Shown here in pieces: positions 23,722 through 26,391 of a stretch of DNA of 26,391 bases. Source of the stretch: JBCDGZ01 sp038750655. GTDB taxonomy: Bacteria; Bacteroidota; Bacteroidia; Chitinophagales; Saprospiraceae. Every line of letters begins with the position of its first letter. Position 1 is the stretch's first letter. The position numbers were made by a program, and so were the translations under genes. The notes beneath the pieces are model-generated. The model worked only from the letters and a program-made list of their open reading frames with translations. It ran no database searches and was not told the origin of the DNA. The DNA lies in contig JBCDGZ010000114.1 in NCBI GenBank assembly GCA_038750655.1, positions 1 to 26,391 of the forward strand, written 5' to 3'.

Positions 23722-24714
23722 ATGAAAATATTAAAGACCCTGACGCTTGGGGCGGCAGCCTTGCTGATGCTCTTTCCAAGCTGCTCGAAGGACAACACCA
23801 TCACGGAGATACCCACTCCCCCTCAAGAGCCTGATGTGACTGCCATTGAACAAGACGCAGCAGAGGAATACGCTATCGCAAATGCTTTGCTCCATGAGGT
23901 GATGATTGTCGGCTTACAAGAAGCTGTGAAAAATCCTACCATATTTGGATTCAACCATGAAGAAATTGACGATCGTGGGGGCTGCCCCGAAACCAAGCTG
24001 CTTCCTGACCAGGGCAGCGGCGATACCCTGCGCATCGACTTTGGAACTGGCTGTCAACTGGGCGGCGACAATGGCCCAACCATCTCTGGTACTATCCTTT
24101 GCATCAGCGAAGGGCCCTTCAACACCGGTGCCAATCAATACCTGTTATTTAAAAATTTGAGCATTAATGGTTACGAGGTGGCTCACAACTCCGCACCAGG
24201 CTCCAAGGGTATTCGTTTCAACAATACCACGCCCAGCCATCTACCTCCTTTCGAATACAATTTCGACGCTTTCATTGAGCGTGGAGAAAATTTTACCATC
24301 ACTAATCCTAAGGGAGAAAAAACCATTATTGAGGCCCTGACTGCTCCTCGCTCTTTCATGAGTATTGCACTACAGGACAACGATCCACCATTGCTGCCAG
24401 ACTTCAACGACTTCCTTGATGCTATCTATTCAATCGATATTCAACCGCTCAAGGCGTACCACTATCCAATAGAAGGAGATGTCGGATTTTATACCATTAC
24501 GCCAGTTGAAAACAAGCCTTTGATCTATTCTCCACTTTGTCGCTGGTTCATCGGCGGGCAGTTAGGATTTTGGGGAGAAATTGAACATACCGTGGATTAC
24601 GGCTATGATCCGGTACTCGGTGGTGACCCCGTGGAGGGCGATGGCTGTGACGGTTTGGTGAAAATCATTTCCCCCATCGATGCGAAGGATTGTCGCTTTG
24701 TATACTGTCCTTAG
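23722..24714 (+). CDS. Putative lipoprotein of a Bacteroidota-specific family
   Basis: 330 aa. The N-terminus MKILKTLTLGAAALLMLFPSCS is a lipoprotein signal with the lipobox FPSC, so Cys21 should be lipidated. A polar linker follows, then a region containing LRIDFGTGCQLGGDNG and SGTILCISEGPF, a pattern I have seen only in Bacteroidota lipoproteins where a beta-sandwich carries DFGTGC followed by a G-I/T-I strand. Cys are numerous (CPE, GTGC, LC, LCRW, GC, DC, YCP), suggesting disulfides and periplasmic or surface location. No enzymatic motif is visible. It has its own promoter and the terminator 24768-24797. Function unknown. Confidence 0.65.
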   Translation: MKILKTLTLGAAALLMLFPSCSKDNTITEIPTPPQEPDVTAIEQDAAEEYAIANALLHEVMIVGLQEAVKNPTIFGFNHEEIDDRGGCPETKLLPDQGSGDTLRIDFGTGCQLGGDNGPTISGTILCISEGPFNTGANQYLLFKNLSINGYEVAHNSAPGSKGIRFNNTTPSHLPPFEYNFDAFIERGENFTITNPKGEKTIIEALTAPRSFMSIALQDNDPPLLPDFNDFLDAIYSIDIQPLKAYHYPIEGDVGFYTITPVENKPLIYSPLCRWFIGGQLGFWGEIEHTVDYGYDPVLGGDPVEGDGCDGLVKIISPIDAKDCRFVYCP

Positions 24715-24767
24715 GACATAGAAGAATTAACAACCGTATAGAAAGAATTGATACCACAAAATTGCTG

Positions 24768-24797
24768 GGTCCGGAGCCGTTCGGACCTGGCTTTTTT
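24768..24797 (+). terminator. Intrinsic terminator after the lipoprotein gene
   Basis: GGTCCG (24768-24773) and CGGACC (24782-24787) form a 6-bp GC-rich stem with an 8-nt loop, followed by TGGC and six T (24792-24797). It is 54 bp after the stop and abuts the 3' end of the convergent gene. Confidence 0.75.
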
Positions 24798-24801
24798 GTA
24801 T

Positions 24802-25491
24802 TCAACCATTGAACGCATTAAAGAGCCGCTTTAGATCTTTCTCCTCGGTGAGCTTGAGTTTGTTAGATTTTAGAAATTTTTTCATCTCCTCTTCCTTATC
24901 TCCGAAGAGTTGCAACACGCGCTTTTTAGTGAGCTTTAAACGGCTTAGCTTTTTGTAATCATTGGTTGCGTAGTACACTGGCGTAATTTGGTATTTCCGC
25001 TCTCCATTGTAAGCCGCTGTAAGGCTGTTGGTGCCGTCCATATAGTAGGATAGGGTAAATTGCTTGAGGAGCGTAATATCGCCATTGGAAAGAATCTCAA
25101 AATAAACCCGCCGTTCGCCCAGGTCAATGACTGTACCGGGAAGTGGGATTAGCATATTATCGCCAACGACGACCAATTTAATCTTGCGGGATTGCAAAGA
25201 GCGAATGCCACTGCGTAATTTCATTTCCACAGCTTGGTTCATCGCATTATAACGGCCACTAAATTGTAGGAGTTCTCCACTGTTGGTGACGGCATAGCTA
25301 TTTTGCCAATTGATATTTAAGTAGAGATTATGCACTTTTTTGCTCTTGGTAGGAAAAGAGTAGTCCTTGAGCAACTTTTCACTTTCATCCAGATGTAGTG
25401 AAAGTTGTTCGATAGAGGAATCCACGTCTTGGGCAGCCCCCAAGATAGGGAGCAGCCAAAGACTTCCTACGAGCAGTACTGCTCGAATCAT
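24802..25491 (-). CDS. Secreted protein of unknown function with basic C-terminus
   Basis: About 229 aa from the ATG at 25491, which gives the signal peptide MIRAVLLVGSLWLLPILGAAQ. The longer in-frame start at 25587 would put a poorly hydrophobic, very basic leader before it and overlap the upstream gene, so I reject it. After the signal come a helical region (SSIEQLSLHLDESEKLLKD), a central beta-rich part with VVVGDNMLIPLPGTVIDLGERRVYFEIL as landmark strands, and a C-terminal lysine-rich helical end (KKRVLQLFGDKEEEMKKFLKSN and LKRLFNAFN). Such ends occur on many Bacteroidota periplasmic proteins without known role. It is 31 bp downstream of the repeat protein on the same strand, probably in one operon. 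Confidence 0.6.
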   Translation of the reverse strand: MIRAVLLVGSLWLLPILGAAQDVDSSIEQLSLHLDESEKLLKDYSFPTKSKKVHNLYLNINWQNSYAVTNSGELLQFSGRYNAMNQAVEMKLRSGIRSLQSRKIKLVVVGDNMLIPLPGTVIDLGERRVYFEILSNGDITLLKQFTLSYYMDGTNSLTAAYNGERKYQITPVYYATNDYKKLSRLKLTKKRVLQLFGDKEEEMKKFLKSNKLKLTEEKDLKRLFNAFNG

Positions 25492-25522
25492 TGATATGTA
25501 GGTAAATGAATTAATAAATCGA

Positions 25523-26391
25523 CTATTCCTTTTCTTCCTCTTTATCTTCCTCCTCGTCGATAATGGCATCATCAATAATAGGATCACCGTCGCCGTCTAA
25601 ATCTTCGTAGCCTGCAATAGTACCTGTGAAAGGCGTATCGCTTGGTGGAGTTTCTGGTTTATCTAAAATGGTCAGATCGCCTTCTTTCCCAGGGTCTTTA
25701 TCTCCCGTATTGTGATAATCGCCGTCGGCAAATCGAGCGGCCTTAGCAAAGAAATCGTCCTGTCCATCCAGCGTACTTTTTTTCAAATCATCATAGCCAA
25801 TTTTAGGCTCCTGCGCCTCTGGCTCGTCCATCTTCACCTTCTGTTCCAAACGATCAGCCAAATCCCGAGCCTTATCCATAAAGCTGTCTATCGATTCTTC
25901 TGGATCGCTCACCTTATCCGCCGCCCCTTTCACCATATCATTCGGAGTATCAAAAAGGTTACTCAGGTCGCTAGCCTGCGCCTCCGCTTTATTGCTCACC
26001 TCATTGGCCTTATCCAAAATGTTAGACCCTACATTTTCCGCCAAATCCTTAGCCTTGTCCATCAAGCTTCCCGCAGCTCCCAGAATGGTACTCCCCACAT
26101 CTTCCGCCACGCCCTTGGCCTTATCCAACGGCGCTTCCGTCTTATCCATAATATTCGAACCGACATCTTCGGCTACGCCTTTGGCCTTGTCCATCAAACT
26201 TCCCGCCGTATCCAGAATCTTACCGCCCACATCTTCCGCCACGCCCTTGGCTTTATCCAACGGCGCTTCCGTCTTATCTATGATATTTGAGCCGACATCT
26301 TCGGCTACGCCTTTGGCCTTGTCCATCAAACTTCCCGCCGTATCCAGAATCTTACCGCCCACATCTTCCGCCACGCCCTTGGCTTTATCCA
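25523..26391 (-). CDS. LEA-like amphipathic-repeat protein, truncated at the window edge
   Basis: The frame stays open through the right edge, so the true N-terminus lies outside; the GTG at 26374 is an internal valine, not a start. The visible 289 or so residues begin with alternating 22-residue units, KAKGVAEDVGGKILDTAGS type and KAKGVAEDVGSNIIDKTEAP type, with Lys/Ala/Asp/Glu pattern that suits amphipathic helices and resembles 11-residue LEA-type or apolipoprotein-like repeats. Later units diverge (KAKDLAENVGSNILDKANE). A polar middle follows, then an acidic tail with DLDGDGDPIID, which resembles a calcium-binding DxDxDG loop, ending EEEDKEEEKE. Desiccation or stress protection is only a guess from repeat type. 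It is upstream of the secreted gene 24802-25491. Confidence 0.6.
   Translation of the reverse strand, partial: DKAKGVAEDVGGKILDTAGSLMDKAKGVAEDVGSNIIDKTEAPLDKAKGVAEDVGGKILDTAGSLMDKAKGVAEDVGSNIMDKTEAPLDKAKGVAEDVGSTILGAAGSLMDKAKDLAENVGSNILDKANEVSNKAEAQASDLSNLFDTPNDMVKGAADKVSDPEESIDSFMDKARDLADRLEQKVKMDEPEAQEPKIGYDDLKKSTLDGQDDFFAKAARFADGDYHNTGDKDPGKEGDLTILDKPETPPSDTPFTGTIAGYEDLDGDGDPIIDDAIIDEEEDKEEEKE
26100..26363 (-). repeat. 132-bp tandem DNA repeat in the LEA-like gene
   Basis: Two copies of a 132-bp unit (about 26100-26231 and 26232-26363), each coding 44 residues made of two 22-residue sub-units, are nearly identical, and a third copy begins at the edge (26364-26391). The identity implies very recent duplication, and such arrays can be collapsed in assemblies. 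Confidence 0.85.

Noticed and set aside
23544..23834. 96-aa plus-strand ORF with TTG start
   Set aside because: It starts in the -7 box, overlaps the lipoprotein start in another frame and lacks family signals.
26374..26374. GTG at 26374 as the start of the LEA-like gene
   Set aside because: The same codon is an internal valine in every repeat unit and the frame remains open to the window edge.

Overview
The window looks like chromosome of a member of the Bacteroidota, probably a Saprospiria/Lewinella-like marine or aquatic lineage (the lineage is my inference). The supporting signs are a type IX secretion (T9SS) C-terminal sorting domain, a PD40-OmpA envelope protein, a PorT-like beta-barrel, lipoproteins, almost no Shine-Dalgarno sequences, and several upstream boxes matching the Bacteroidota sigma-factor consensus (TTTG/TTG, about 20 bp, then TAnnTTTG). 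There is one RNA gene, a class II tRNA-Leu(GAG). I saw no insertion sequence, phage gene or CRISPR array.

Left third (1-9.7 kb): a QueA-like tRNA-modification enzyme; a secreted PD40/OmpA peptidoglycan-anchored protein; a T9SS-exported FG-GAP/VCBS repeat protein; a large acyl-CoA oxidase-type flavoenzyme with an extra N-terminal helical domain; then a gene-poor stretch with two very small paralogous single-span membrane proteins and two minus-strand terminators; and a membrane-anchored GH73-type glucosaminidase. A well-formed promoter with a palindrome in its spacer drives the glucosaminidase.

Middle (9.9-16.9 kb): housekeeping and envelope genes. They are fabG, an outer-membrane beta-barrel gene coupled to a GDYXXLXY-family gene, an SRPBCC/AHSA1-type protein with an inverted repeat just upstream, a short-chain dehydrogenase, and the lipid-transport pair mlaE-mlaF. 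The dehydrogenase and mlaE are divergent and their promoters interleave. A GC-rich inverted-repeat island follows mlaF, then a secreted SPOR-like protein, a small single-span protein, and the tRNA-Leu with its promoter and a strong terminator.

Right third (17-26.4 kb): the most unusual content. Two tandem paralogous STAND NTPases (886 and 835 aa) each carry an N-terminal domain resembling a bacterial effector-associated domain (EAD11-like), an NB-ARC-like NTPase, and C-terminal arrays of 40-residue TPRs. In the first, six TPR units are nearly identical even as DNA. No effector enzyme is encoded nearby, so this may be the sensor/NTPase half of a conflict (immunity or regulated cell death) system whose effector is elsewhere. 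Immediately after the pair lies a tract almost devoid of cytosine on the plus strand, which flips to C-rich at a GGGCCC palindrome. Then come a DUF4174 secreted protein, a lipoprotein behind a good promoter with a long leader, and a minus-strand pair: a secreted protein of unknown function and a truncated LEA-like 22/44-residue repeat protein that runs off the right edge.
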